DNA of 64,000 nt from Sphingobium sp. WTD-1 (GCF_030128825.1 NZ_CP119127.1:4329501-4393500), one strand, 5' to 3'. Positions 8,549 to 17,615 are shown, numbered from the stretch's first letter. The notes: a model not told the origin generated them from the sequence alone. Translations and numbers: made by a program.

Positions 8549-9337
8549 TCATGAGCCACAGCTGAGCAAGGCTAGGACTTGTTCATGTAGTTCGGCCGTT
8601 GCAGAGGCCAACACCGGGCCACCATTCTCGGCGCGCCCTCCATCCAGCGTCGTGACCACACCGCCCGCCTGCTCGATGATCGGGATCAGCGCGACGATGT
8701 CATAGGGCTGGAGTGAGGGCTCCAGGGCGAGGTCGATGCGTCCCGCTGCGAGCATGGCCATCGCATAGCATTCCCCGCCATAGCGCGTCATACGCACAGC
8801 GCCGGACAGACGCTCGAAGCCTGCCTTCAATGGATCGTGATAATGTTCGGGGGATGTCGTGTGCAGGATGGCTTGCGAGAGCGATTCCACATCGCGCGTT
8901 GCGAGTTTCGAGCGGACACCGTGCCGCTCGGTCCATGCGCCGTCTCTGTCGGCCCAGAAACGCTCGCCGGTGAAAGGCTGGCTCATCATCCCGAGTTCGG
9001 CGCGGCCATCATGCACAAGGCCGATCAGGGTGCCCCAGACGGGGAGGCCGCAGATGAAGGGGCGCGTGCCATCAACGGGATCGAGCACCCAGCGATAAGG
9101 GCCTTCCCCTGTCAGCCCCATCTCCTCGCCGAGGATCGCATGATCGGGAAACTGCGCCGCGATGGCGGCGCGAATGGCGATTTCCGCCTGCCGATCGGCC
9201 TCGGTCACCGGGTCGAATGTGTAGCCCTCCTTGACCTTGGTATCGATCGCCAGATCGGTGCGATAGCGGGGCATCGTCTCCGCGTCGGCAATGTCGGCCA
9301 GACGGTGAAGAAAATCGGCGCTCGGGGTTTGCATCAT
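8549..9337 (-). CDS. Inositol-monophosphatase-family phosphatase, HisN (histidinol-phosphatase) type
   Basis: 262 residues from the ATG at 9337, which sits behind a GGAG site; a TTG at 9352 is a weaker alternative. The Mg-dependent phosphatase signature is complete: GEEMG, WVLDPVDGTRPFICGLP and the C-terminal PYDIVALIPIIEQAGG motif. The RPFICGLPVWGTLIG variant is close to that of histidinol-phosphatase HisN. It is the last gene of a deoR-MFS-phosphatase operon rather than part of a histidine operon, so the true substrate may be a sugar or polyol phosphate. Confidence 0.8.
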   Translation of the reverse strand: MMQTPSADFLHRLADIADAETMPRYRTDLAIDTKVKEGYTFDPVTEADRQAEIAIRAAIAAQFPDHAILGEEMGLTGEGPYRWVLDPVDGTRPFICGLPVWGTLIGLVHDGRAELGMMSQPFTGERFWADRDGAWTERHGVRSKLATRDVESLSQAILHTTSPEHYHDPLKAGFERLSGAVRMTRYGGECYAMAMLAAGRIDLALEPSLQPYDIVALIPIIEQAGGVVTTLDGGRAENGGPVLASATAELHEQVLALLSCGS

Positions 9338-9358
9338 CGGTGCTCCAGTCAAAGGGGT

Positions 9359-10504
9359 TCAGTGCCTTGTCGCTGGCGCGGCGGTGGCGACGCGGGCGCA
9401 CAGGGGCACAAGGATCAGCAATGCTCCCAGCACCCAGAATGCGTTCGGAAGGGCGATCGCCTGAGCCAGGAAGCCGACGCCAGCAGGCCCGACGAGAATG
9501 CCGGCATATCCAACGGTCGTCACAGACGCGATCGCCAAGCCAGCCGGCATGGCGCTTTGCGCGCCCGCTTGCCGGAAGAGGACCGGCACCGTGTTGGATG
9601 CGCCCAGACCGATCAGCAGGAAGCCGGCGAAAGCAACCATCGCGATCGGCGCCGTCAGCAAAACGATGTAGCCGGCAATGGCGAGCAGGCCGCCCCACAA
9701 CATGGTGCGGCGGTCGCCGAGGCGTGCGACGACAGCATCACCGGTCAGGCGGCCGAACGTCATGGCGACGGCAAACACACTATAGCCGAGGCCAGCCTGC
9801 GCGGTCGGCATCAGTCCCTTGCCGCTCAGCAGTAACGCGCCCCAATCGAGGATCGCGCCTTCGGTCAGGAAGGTGAGCGCGGCGAGCAGCGCGAGCAGAA
9901 TGACGATCCCGCGCGGAACGACGAACAGGGGAGCCTCGTCGGCCTTGGGCGTCGCGAGGAACCGGGATGCGACAAGGATCAGCGTGGCGACCATGAGGAT
10001 GGATGCGATGATCGCTCCTGTGACCGCGCCCACGCCGATCGAAAGTGCCACGGTCATCATCGACGCGCCAATGAAGCCGCCGACGCTGAACAAGCCATGG
10101 AAGCCCGACATCAGCGGGCGACCGGCGCGCTTCTCGACTTCCACGGCATGAACGTTCATGCCAACTTCGATCACGCCCAAAAACCCGCCAAACAGCAGCA
10201 GAGACGCCGCCATCATCCAGATCGTGGGCGAGAAGGCCAAGAAGGGCAGCAGCATAGCCTGCCCGATGCCGCCGACGATGACGGCCGGCCGCGCGCCGAT
10301 ACGTGAGGTGAGCGGCCCGGCGAGTTGCATTGCGACAACCGATCCCAGCCCCAGGCACAACAGCAAGAGGCCCAATGTGCCATCATCCACGCCGAGACGT
10401 GCCTTTGCGAGCGGGACGAGCGGTGCCCAGCAGGCCAGGCCAAAACCAGCCACCAAAAAGGCAGCGCGCGTCGCAAGGCGCGAGCCGGCTTCTTGCGTTT
10501 TCAT
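9359..10504 (-). CDS. MFS transporter, YbjJ-like
   Basis: 381 residues with about twelve hydrophobic segments. The loop between segments 2 and 3 has the short basic form of the family (GPLTSRIGARPAVIVGG), and a matching repeat in the second half reads RLTGDAVVARLGDRRTMLW. It lacks a signal for any particular substrate, though the YbjJ-like subgroup is often placed near sugar-related genes. The ATG at 10504 follows a GGAAG site; a TTG at 10519 is possible. It lies between the DeoR regulator (11 bases upstream) and the phosphatase (21 bases downstream). Confidence 0.82.
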   Translation of the reverse strand: MKTQEAGSRLATRAAFLVAGFGLACWAPLVPLAKARLGVDDGTLGLLLLCLGLGSVVAMQLAGPLTSRIGARPAVIVGGIGQAMLLPFLAFSPTIWMMAASLLLFGGFLGVIEVGMNVHAVEVEKRAGRPLMSGFHGLFSVGGFIGASMMTVALSIGVGAVTGAIIASILMVATLILVASRFLATPKADEAPLFVVPRGIVILLALLAALTFLTEGAILDWGALLLSGKGLMPTAQAGLGYSVFAVAMTFGRLTGDAVVARLGDRRTMLWGGLLAIAGYIVLLTAPIAMVAFAGFLLIGLGASNTVPVLFRQAGAQSAMPAGLAIASVTTVGYAGILVGPAGVGFLAQAIALPNAFWVLGALLILVPLCARVATAAPATRH

Positions 10505-10515
10505 CGATACTTCCT

Positions 10516-11298
10516 TCAATCCGCTTGCGGCTGCGTAGCGCGCAGAACGTGCGCGCCGGCCAATTCCAGTTCGGCAATTTCGGCGTCTGGCGCGTCATGC
10601 GACACGACAACATGATCGATACCGTCGATGCCCGTGACCCGATGCGGTGCGCGGCCACCCAGCTTTTCATTTGAAACAAGAACAATCGTGCATCGACTGC
10701 GAGCTATCAGCGCACGTTTGAATGCCGCATCGCTTGCATCAAAGGCGCTGACGCCGCTGTCAGCCGACAATGTGCAGGCGCCGAGCAGGCAGAGGTCGAT
10801 ATTCAGCCGTGAGACGGCCTCAATCGCTGCACCGTCGACACAGCCGCCTATTGCAAGATCGACGCTCCCGCCCACGAAAACCATGGGCAAGCTCTGGCGG
10901 GCAGCCAACGTTGCAGCTGCCTCGATCGAATTGGTGGCGATGGCCAGGTCCGCGTCGTCCGGCAGCACTTCAGCCGCCATGACATTGGTGCTTCCATTAT
11001 CGAGAAACAAGAAACTTCCGCTCGGAATCAGCGACAAGGCAGCTCGCGCGAGCGTCCGTTTTTCCATAAGTCCTGCTGTCAAACGCTCAGAGATCGGCGT
11101 CCCACCGGTCGTTAGGGGAACTGCACCTCCATATACGCGCCGACCGACACCCGCTGCATCGAGTGCACGTAGATCGCGGCGGATCGCGTCCTCAGAAACG
11201 GCAAATTCGCCTGCTAAAGCCGTGCTGTTAACTGGCTCACCCGCAAGAAGCCGTGATGCGATCAAGTCGCGGCGAGAAGACGGAAGTTCGTTGGTCAT
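10516..11298 (-). CDS. DeoR-family transcriptional regulator
   Basis: 260 residues from the ATG at 11298. The N-terminal helix-turn-helix reads LAGEFAVSEDAIRRDLRAL and is followed by the family hinge RRVYGGAV. The C-terminal sugar-phosphate sensor domain has LDNGSTNVMAAEVLP and FVGGSVD. Members usually repress an adjacent operon until a phosphorylated sugar binds. Here it is the first gene of its own operon with an MFS carrier and a phosphatase, so autoregulation is likely. An inverted repeat lies immediately before the start. Confidence 0.88.
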   Translation of the reverse strand: MTNELPSSRRDLIASRLLAGEPVNSTALAGEFAVSEDAIRRDLRALDAAGVGRRVYGGAVPLTTGGTPISERLTAGLMEKRTLARAALSLIPSGSFLFLDNGSTNVMAAEVLPDDADLAIATNSIEAAATLAARQSLPMVFVGGSVDLAIGGCVDGAAIEAVSRLNIDLCLLGACTLSADSGVSAFDASDAAFKRALIARSRCTIVLVSNEKLGGRAPHRVTGIDGIDHVVVSHDAPDAEIAELELAGAHVLRATQPQAD

Positions 11299-11300
11299 GG

Positions 11301-11316
11301 ATGCATGATATTGCAT
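11301..11316. promoter_or_regulatory. Candidate DeoR-type autoregulatory operator
   Basis: ATGCA-N6-TGCAT inverted repeat, also readable as two TGCATGAT direct repeats, just upstream of the deoR-family start codon. Suitable for repression by the encoded regulator; not proven. Confidence 0.35.
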
Positions 11317-11992
11317 GATTGAAATTAAAACAAGCAAAAACGTGCATTTCAATTTGCCCGAGACTGCGATGGAGCCAAATTGCCTCAATCTTCGTCCGTT
11401 AGCGTCGGAAGCAGCCGATTGAATCGAGAGCCGTGAACGACTGGGACTGGTCGACTGCGGCCTCCACGCGAGCGTCAGCTATCCCCGTCACCCGGCTCCA
11501 ATCCGGACATTCGCCTACCGGCCATTGCGCTCCTCTCCACCCACCCTTTCCTACTCACCCATTCTCTGTTCTATCCCGCGAGATGGACCCGGCTTCCTGC
11601 TTTCCCTCCCATCCCCGTTACCTGTCGCTCGACAGGTGCATGACCGGGACGTTCCTGTCGCGTCGCTGTCGCCTGGCAGGCGCGTGGGACATGCTTCAGC
11701 CTGACCTGCCCTGTCGTCCAACAGGCGCGCGGGCGACGCGTGGTGCGCGCGTCATGGGTGCCGCACAGGCGCAAAAGGCCCCGAAACCCCGTTTATACTG
11801 TGAACTTCGTAGGAGAATCCGGCCATCGCGTCGGAGAGGCGCACTTTGCGGCCCTGCCGGGCCGTCGCCTATCGGCCCGACCGATTCCGCCGCGACGATG
11901 GCTGGGCACTCGCCCGGCCGCGCGTACCACCAGTCTCTTTCCTTTCGCACCCGTCATGGCATGACGGGAACAATGCGCAGGGGGAAGATCGC
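11317..11992. other. Long intergenic region with inverted repeats
   Basis: About 675 bases with no credible gene. The left end is A-rich and probably carries the promoter of the deoR operon. The rest is very GC-rich and holds a palindrome ACCTGTCG-CT-CGACAGGT at 11620-11637 and one copy of a dispersed repeat at 11770-11809. Confidence 0.5.
11770..11809 (+). repeat. Dispersed 40-base repeat, copy 1
   Basis: 36 of 40 bases match a second copy at 37234-37273, which lies on the opposite strand. The most conserved core is GAAACCCCGTTTA followed by ACTGTGAACTTCG. Both copies are in non-coding DNA. Confidence 0.75.
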
Positions 11993-12502
11993 ATGATTAC
12001 AGCCTATGACAAAAGCATGGCGCCGTTCGACTGGGCGGCGATCCTCTATCTGATCTTCTTTGCCTTATTGTTCCTTGGTGCCCGATGGTGGAAGCGCTCC
12101 GGGCGACGGATGCCTCGCTATACGCCTGGCGCGATCCTGCTTGCCGGCCTGTGGTTCGGCGGCCTGCCGCTGTTCGACCAGTTGCGGGTCAGTACCATGG
12201 ACATGGACCAGATGAGCGTGACCAAAGGCCGGATCAGCAAGCTGTGGGACATCCGCACGCGCGGCCGGAATACCGAACCCCTCTCCTTCCAGAAACATCA
12301 GGCCAATGTCACCCATGGCTTCGACATCGGCGAGGAGAGTTTTTCCTGGCGCGGCGGCAGCCGCTGTCCGGTGGCCACCTTCTGTGGCTTTCGCGGCGGC
12401 CCGCCCTATCTGCGCGAAGGGCAGAAAGTGGAGGTGACCTGGTTCGCCGACCCACTGCGCTTTGGCAAGCGCCGGATCGTGAGGCTGCTGATCGAGAAAT
12501 GA
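11993..12502 (+). CDS. Hypothetical membrane-anchored protein
   Basis: 169 residues. Two hydrophobic segments are visible (about residues 12-31 and 44-58), with a basic KRSGRR loop between them. A soluble C-terminal part of about 100 residues contains two cysteines (SRCPVATFCGF) and ends with a strand-rich GQKVEVTWFADPLRFGKRR segment. The second half could be a small beta-barrel, but I do not recognise the family. The ATG at 11993 follows a GGGGGAAG ribosome site. It converges on the amidohydrolase operon. Confidence 0.7.
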   Translation: MITAYDKSMAPFDWAAILYLIFFALLFLGARWWKRSGRRMPRYTPGAILLAGLWFGGLPLFDQLRVSTMDMDQMSVTKGRISKLWDIRTRGRNTEPLSFQKHQANVTHGFDIGEESFSWRGGSRCPVATFCGFRGGPPYLREGQKVEVTWFADPLRFGKRRIVRLLIEK

Positions 12503-12529
12503 GCCTCGAAAAATAGCCGTCCGGGCATG

Positions 12530-12550
12530 AAAAAGGGGGCCGTGGCCCCC
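12530..12550 (-). terminator. Terminator of the peptide-transporter/amidohydrolase operon
   Basis: On the minus strand GGGGGCC-AC-GGCCCCC is followed by five T, ten bases beyond the stop of the last amidohydrolase gene. Confidence 0.8.
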
Positions 12551-12559
12551 TTCCCCATC

Positions 12560-13873
12560 TTACCATTCATAGGCCTTGGGCAGGCTGCCCTCGGCCGGGC
12601 TGGCGTAGCGGTCGCGCAGCTTGGTCTGGCGGTTGTCGATCGGCTGCTGGATGCCGTCGATCCACACCGCGACCGGCGCCGATTCCATTTCCAGCGGATC
12701 GCCGTCCCAGATCACCACATCGCCCGCCTTGCCGGCCTTGAGCGAGCCGATCCGGTCGCCCAGCCCCATCGCCTCGGCCGGGGCGGAGGTGATGCTGCGC
12801 AGTGCCTGGCCCCAACTGAGGCCGGTGGCGCCCGGCACCTTGTTGAGCGCGACCATATTGCCCGCCTGCTGGGTGGCGAGGCGCAGTTGCAGCGCTTCGT
12901 CCCGGTCCATCAGCCCCATGGCGACGGGCACGCCCGCCTTCACCATGCGGCCGACATTGCTCTGGGTCGCGGCCAGCTTCTCGAAGCTGGAGGGCAGGTC
13001 GTCGAGCCCGCCGGCGATCACCGGCACCTTGGCTGCGGCGATCTGGCTGGCGACCATCCAGCCCTCGGTCGCGCCGGCGAGGATCAGCTTCAGCGCCGGG
13101 AAGTCCTTCCGGAGCGCCAGCACGCCGAGAATGTCGCGCGCGCTTTCGACATGGATCATCAGCGGCATGGCGCCGGCGACGACCGGGACCAGCGCCTCGG
13201 CATCGACGCGGTTGAGCAGCGCATCCTTCGAGCGGCCATCATAGCTGGCCGGGGCCCTGGCATAATCCTGCGCCTCGCGCAGCATCATCTTGAAGGTGAG
13301 ATAGGCCGCCGGACGGCTGCCGCCGGCATCCTCCGCACCTTCTTCGCCCATCTCGACATATTGGAAGGCACGCGCCTTGGTGATCGGGTCCATGTCGGCA
13401 CCCAGATCGACCACGGCGCCCTGCCCGGCAAAGATCCCGTTGCCGGTCGCGGGCACGACCACCGCGCGGGTCACGCCGGCGGTGCGGCTGATCGCGATCG
13501 GATTGGCCAGCGGGTTGATCGCCGGCGCAACGTCGATCGCGGCCGAGAAGGGCGTGCGGGCGTTGATGTCGTTGGTTTCCTTGACGCCGGGCACTTCGGC
13601 CAGGCCCACGCGCGAGAAGCCCGAGACGATGCCGGGCGTCACCCATTTGCCGCTGGCGTCGATGGTCTTGGCGCCGGCCGGCACGGCGACGCCGGCCCCG
13701 GCGGCCACCACCTTGCCCGCGGAAATCACCACGGTGCCATTCTGGATCGGTTCCGACCCGTCACCAATCGCCAGGGTGGCGCCGGTGATGGCGATGGTCT
13801 GGGCCAGCGCCAAGGGCGAGGCGGCAACGGCGAGCAGCGCGGCGGCGGCACGAATTGCGGTCTTGATCGTCAT
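12560..13873 (-). CDS. Exported amidohydrolase-like protein lacking the HxH metal motif
   Basis: 437 residues with a signal peptide ending in SPLALAQ. The overall layout is that of imidazolonepropionase-like amidohydrolases: the N-terminal beta-sandwich (ITGATLAIGDG), the KWVTPGIV approach to the barrel, and the C-terminal LKAGKAGDVVIWDGDPLE sandwich strand. However, the strand that normally ends in HxH reads TPGIVSGFSRVG, so both first-strand metal histidines are missing. An isolated histidine remains in LMIHVESA. It starts inside the stop of the preceding amidohydrolase gene (ATGA overlap), suggesting the two are made together. It may be a non-catalytic partner or use a different mechanism. 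Confidence 0.85.
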   Translation of the reverse strand: MTIKTAIRAAAALLAVAASPLALAQTIAITGATLAIGDGSEPIQNGTVVISAGKVVAAGAGVAVPAGAKTIDASGKWVTPGIVSGFSRVGLAEVPGVKETNDINARTPFSAAIDVAPAINPLANPIAISRTAGVTRAVVVPATGNGIFAGQGAVVDLGADMDPITKARAFQYVEMGEEGAEDAGGSRPAAYLTFKMMLREAQDYARAPASYDGRSKDALLNRVDAEALVPVVAGAMPLMIHVESARDILGVLALRKDFPALKLILAGATEGWMVASQIAAAKVPVIAGGLDDLPSSFEKLAATQSNVGRMVKAGVPVAMGLMDRDEALQLRLATQQAGNMVALNKVPGATGLSWGQALRSITSAPAEAMGLGDRIGSLKAGKAGDVVIWDGDPLEMESAPVAVWIDGIQQPIDNRQTKLRDRYASPAEGSLPKAYEW

Positions 13874-15273
13874 TTCACGTCTCCCGCGCCGATCTGGCCG
13901 AGTTCGAAGTCGGTTACCGGGCGCCGCTTGGGATCATTGGCGTCATAGAGCAAGGCGCCGTCGACCCAGACCTTTTCCGGCCGGGTATAGGTGCTGAACG
14001 GATTGCCGTTCCACAGCACGACGTCGGCCATCTTGCCGACCTTCAGGCTGCCGGTCTGGTCGGCGATGCCCATTGCCTTGGCCGGGTTGATGGCAAGCCA
14101 GGTCCAGGCGATCTCGTCAGGGATGTTCAGCCCCATGCGACGGCCCGCGCCCAATGCCTTGGCCGCTTCCTGGTTCAGGCGCTGAATGCCATTCTCGTCA
14201 TCGGAATGGACGATGGCGCAGGCGCCGGCCTGATGGACCAGCGGGACATTTTCCTTGATCCCGTCATAGGCTTCCATCTTGAAGCCATACCAGTCGCCCC
14301 ACATGGCCGCGCAGATGCCGTTCTCGCGCAGCAGATCGGCGATCTTGTAGGCCTCGACCGCATGGTGGAAGGCGGTGACCTTGTAGCCGAACTCCTTCGA
14401 CATATCGATCACATTGGCCATTTCGTCGGCGCGGTAGCAGTGGTTCTGAACCAGGATCTTGCCTTCCAGCGCGTCGGCCAGCGTCTCCATGCCGAGGTCA
14501 CGGGTCTGGTCCTTACCGGCAGCGCGCTTCTTCTGATATTCGCGCGCCTTGATCCAGGTCTGGCGATCGACCGCCATATTGCCCATGCGGGTGCTGGGCT
14601 CGCGGCCCTTGGCGCCATAGACGCGCTTGGGATTTTCGCCACAGGCCATCTTCAGGCCATAGGGCGCGCCGGGGAACTTCATGCCCTGCATGGTGCGCGC
14701 CTGCACATTCTTCAGGATCACGCTGCGACCGCCGAACAGATTGCCCGAGCCCGGCAGGATCTGAAGCGTGGTGACGCCGCCATTGGCGAGCGCGCGACCG
14801 AACCCCGGATCCTGCGGCCAGACCGAATGTTCGGCCCAGACATGGGGCGTGACCGGCGAGGTCATTTCATTGCCATCCGAATGCGCGTCCACAGCAGGCG
14901 AGGGATAGACGCCCAGATGGCTGTGAATATCGATGACGCCGGGCGTCACGAACTTGCCGGTGCCGTCGAACACCGCGATGTCGGCCGGGATCGGCGTGTC
15001 GGGACCGCCGACCGATGTGATCTTGCCGCCCGACAGGAAGACGACGCCCTTGTCGATCCGCCCGCCCTCGCCATCGAAGATGGTCGCGCCGCGGATTGCG
15101 GTCGCCACGCCCGGATAGGGCTTGTAGGTGGAGGGATAGGGATTGTCCGGCTCGGCCGAACTGCCCTGAGACGCCGGTGCGGGCTGATCCTTTTCCTTCT
15201 TGGCGACCGCCGGCGCGGTCATGCCGGTCGCGACCAGCGCCAGCCCCAGCAGCAGCTTGCTGCGTGCGTTCAT
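13870..15273 (-). CDS. Exported metal-dependent amidohydrolase
   Basis: 467 residues with a signal peptide (MNARSKLLLGLALVATG, cleavage near AVA). Catalytic features of an imidazolonepropionase/dipeptidase-like amidohydrolase are intact: VTPGVIDIHSHLG with HxH, NHCYRADE and AFHHAVEAYK for later metal and base histidines, and HSDDENG with the catalytic aspartate. The C-terminal strand reads LKVGKMADVVLWNGNPF. Related enzymes often cleave dipeptides or cyclic amides. It overlaps both neighbours by ATGA, downstream of a peptide transporter and upstream of the degenerate paralogue, which supports a role in peptide use. Confidence 0.9.
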   Translation of the reverse strand: MNARSKLLLGLALVATGMTAPAVAKKEKDQPAPASQGSSAEPDNPYPSTYKPYPGVATAIRGATIFDGEGGRIDKGVVFLSGGKITSVGGPDTPIPADIAVFDGTGKFVTPGVIDIHSHLGVYPSPAVDAHSDGNEMTSPVTPHVWAEHSVWPQDPGFGRALANGGVTTLQILPGSGNLFGGRSVILKNVQARTMQGMKFPGAPYGLKMACGENPKRVYGAKGREPSTRMGNMAVDRQTWIKAREYQKKRAAGKDQTRDLGMETLADALEGKILVQNHCYRADEMANVIDMSKEFGYKVTAFHHAVEAYKIADLLRENGICAAMWGDWYGFKMEAYDGIKENVPLVHQAGACAIVHSDDENGIQRLNQEAAKALGAGRRMGLNIPDEIAWTWLAINPAKAMGIADQTGSLKVGKMADVVLWNGNPFSTYTRPEKVWVDGALLYDANDPKRRPVTDFELGQIGAGDVK

Positions 15274-16799
15274 GCCTGTTTCCCCTTTTCAGCGGCAATG
15301 AGATCGAGATGCATCATGCGTTTCACATAGGGCGAGACGAGCAGCACCAGACCGCCAACCACCACGGAAAACCAGCCGATGCGGCTGTATATGTCGAGAA
15401 CCTGGGTCACGTCGCCCGCTTCCCCGCTACCGGTGGCGCGCGCGATCAGCCCGGCGATGAAATTGCCCGCGGCCATCGCGAGGAACCAGGTGCCCATCAC
15501 CAGCCCGACCATGTTCGACACCGACAGGCGCGTCATCGCCGACAGGCCGACCGGCGAGAAGCAGAGTTCCGCCATGGTGTGGAGCAGGTAGATGAGGAAG
15601 ACGAAGATCACCGGCGTCAGCGACTGGCCGGCCATCGCTGCGCCCGCGACCAGCACCAGGAATCCGGCGCCGCACAGGATGAGGCCGATGCCGAACTTGG
15701 CGGGCGAGGAGGGTTCCAGCCGGCGCTTGTCGAGGAAGGTCCACAGCACCGCGAACAGCGGCGCGAGCAGGATGATGTAGATGGAGTTGACCGACTGGAA
15801 CAAAGAGGCCGGCACGTCCCAGCCCAGGATGACGCGATCGACATTGCGGTCGGTGAAGATGTTGAGCGAGGAACCGGTCTGTTCGAACAGGCCCCAGAAG
15901 AGCGGATTGAGCGCGATCAAGAAGAGCGCAGCAAACATCCGGTCGCGCTCCACCTTGGTCAGCACCGTCACCGAGCGCCACAATATGTAGGCGACGGTCA
16001 GGGCCGAGAAGATCAGCAGCGTATAGCCCAGCAGTTCGGCATAGCGGATGACCATCCAGATCGCCGCCACGCCCAGCGCGGCGCTGGCATAGATGGTCCA
16101 TTCCTGCGAGATCGTGCCGATCGCCGGCGCGCGCAGCTTTTCCGGCGCGGGTGGCTCGCCCTTGCCCAGCAGCCAGGGCCGCAGCCAGACGAACATGACG
16201 AGGCCGAGCAGCATGCCGACGCCGGCCGCGCCGAAGCCCCAGCTCCAGCCCCACAGCTCGCCCAGCAGGCCGCAGACGATCGGTCCGCTGGCGCCGCCCA
16301 GGTTGATGCCCATGTAGAAGATGGAGAAGGCCGGGTCGCGGCGATGATCGTCACGGGCATAAAGTTCGCCCACCAGCACCGAGATATTGGCCTTCAGGAA
16401 GCCGGTGCCGACGATGATGCTGGCCAGCGCCAGATAGAAGCCGTTGAGATAGAAGGCATCCTGTCCCCCCGGCCCTTCGGTGACGGCGATTAGGAAATGG
16501 CCGATGGCGATGAACACCCCGCCCACCAGCACCGCCTTGCGCGGGCCAAGGAACCGGTCGGCCAGATAGCCGCCGATGACCGGGGTGATATAGACCAGCG
16601 AGGTATAGGCGCCGTAGAGGAGATAAGCCTTGTCCTCGCCGAACAGGAAATGTTTGGTGAGGTAGAAAATCAGGATGGCACGCATGCCATAATAGGAAAA
16701 ACGTTCCCACATTTCCGCGAAGAACAGCAGGAACAGGCCGCGCGGATGGCCGAGCCAGGTCTTGCCTGCCTCCGCCGGTACGGTGATTGCGGTCGCCAT
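15270..16799 (-). CDS. POT-family proton-coupled oligopeptide transporter
   Basis: 509 residues with 12-14 hydrophobic segments. The diagnostic ExxER proton-coupling motif is seen in FAEMWERFSYYGMRAIL, followed by YTSLVYITPVIGGYLADRF, the PTR2 signature region. Family members import di- and tripeptides across the inner membrane. The ATG at 16799 follows AAGGGGG; a TTG at 16814 is a weaker start. First gene of a three-gene operon with two periplasmic amidohydrolases: the hydrolases could trim peptides that this carrier brings in, or process its substrates beforehand. Confidence 0.93.
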   Translation of the reverse strand: MATAITVPAEAGKTWLGHPRGLFLLFFAEMWERFSYYGMRAILIFYLTKHFLFGEDKAYLLYGAYTSLVYITPVIGGYLADRFLGPRKAVLVGGVFIAIGHFLIAVTEGPGGQDAFYLNGFYLALASIIVGTGFLKANISVLVGELYARDDHRRDPAFSIFYMGINLGGASGPIVCGLLGELWGWSWGFGAAGVGMLLGLVMFVWLRPWLLGKGEPPAPEKLRAPAIGTISQEWTIYASAALGVAAIWMVIRYAELLGYTLLIFSALTVAYILWRSVTVLTKVERDRMFAALFLIALNPLFWGLFEQTGSSLNIFTDRNVDRVILGWDVPASLFQSVNSIYIILLAPLFAVLWTFLDKRRLEPSSPAKFGIGLILCGAGFLVLVAGAAMAGQSLTPVIFVFLIYLLHTMAELCFSPVGLSAMTRLSVSNMVGLVMGTWFLAMAAGNFIAGLIARATGSGEAGDVTQVLDIYSRIGWFSVVVGGLVLLVSPYVKRMMHLDLIAAEKGKQA

Positions 16800-16963
16800 C
16801 GGACCCCCTTGCAATTGTCTTTTTGTGCCGGCCGGCGAAAGCGGCGGCGTTATGGCGCGGACCCTAGAGGGGAAAGGTGGGCAGAGTCAAAGCGGCGCTG
16901 AAGCGATAGGAACTCTGCCCTTCGCCCTTGCGCCCGGCGGCAAAGCGTCCCATTTGGCAACCG

Positions 16964-17542
16964 ATGTTCAACGACCTTTCCAGCCCCCTCACCCTGCTGC
17001 AGACCCGCCGTTCCGGCAAGCCGCGCGACCTGATCGCGCCCGGCCCGGACGATGCGCAGCTGCGCCAGATCCTCGAAGTCGCGCTGCGCACGCCCGATCA
17101 TGGCAAGCTGGCGCCCTGGCGCTTCGTGATCGTGCCGCAGGACAAGCGGGAAAAGCTGGCCGCGCTGCTGGAGACCGCCTATCGCGCCGAGAAGCCGGAG
17201 GCCGGGCGGCTGGAGATCGAGGCGATGCACCAGTTCGCGCATCAGGCGCCGACCCTGGTGGTGGCGCTGTCAAAGCCGGTCGCGGGCAGCAAGATCCCGG
17301 TCTGGGAGCAGGAATTGTCGGCCGGCGCCGCGATCATGAACCTGCTGCACGCCACCCATGCCCTGGGCTTTGCCGGCGGCTGGCTGACCGGCTGGCCGAG
17401 CTTCAATGACGATGTGCGCGACGCCTTTGGCAGCGCGGACGAACGGCTGGCCGGATTCGTCTTCATCGGCACGCCCTCGCGCGCGCTGGAAGAACGGCCC
17501 CGGCCAGATTATGACGATATCGTATCGACATGGGACAGATAA
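16964..17542 (+). CDS. Nitroreductase-family oxidoreductase, YdjA-like
   Basis: 192 residues, the usual size for the short FMN-dependent nitroreductases. YdjA-type features are visible: the basic FMN-binding start QTRRSGKPRDL, ALRTPDHGKLAPWRFVIV, and ATHALGFAGGWLTGW near the flavin site. These enzymes reduce nitro compounds or quinones with NAD(P)H; the physiological substrate is unknown. The ATG at 16964 was preferred over one at 16928, which precedes the conserved domain by extra unmatched residues. Confidence 0.85.
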   Translation: MFNDLSSPLTLLQTRRSGKPRDLIAPGPDDAQLRQILEVALRTPDHGKLAPWRFVIVPQDKREKLAALLETAYRAEKPEAGRLEIEAMHQFAHQAPTLVVALSKPVAGSKIPVWEQELSAGAAIMNLLHATHALGFAGGWLTGWPSFNDDVRDAFGSADERLAGFVFIGTPSRALEERPRPDYDDIVSTWDR

Positions 17543-17615
17543 TTGCCGACAATATGGCCGTTCACGTAATCGGGTCCATTGACCTGCACGGCTGTATTAT
17601 GGCACTGATGCACTT

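Noticed and set aside
12560..13873. Degenerate amidohydrolase as a pseudogene
   Set aside because: No stop or frameshift, intact signal peptide, overlap-coupled start and normal codon use argue for a functional protein.
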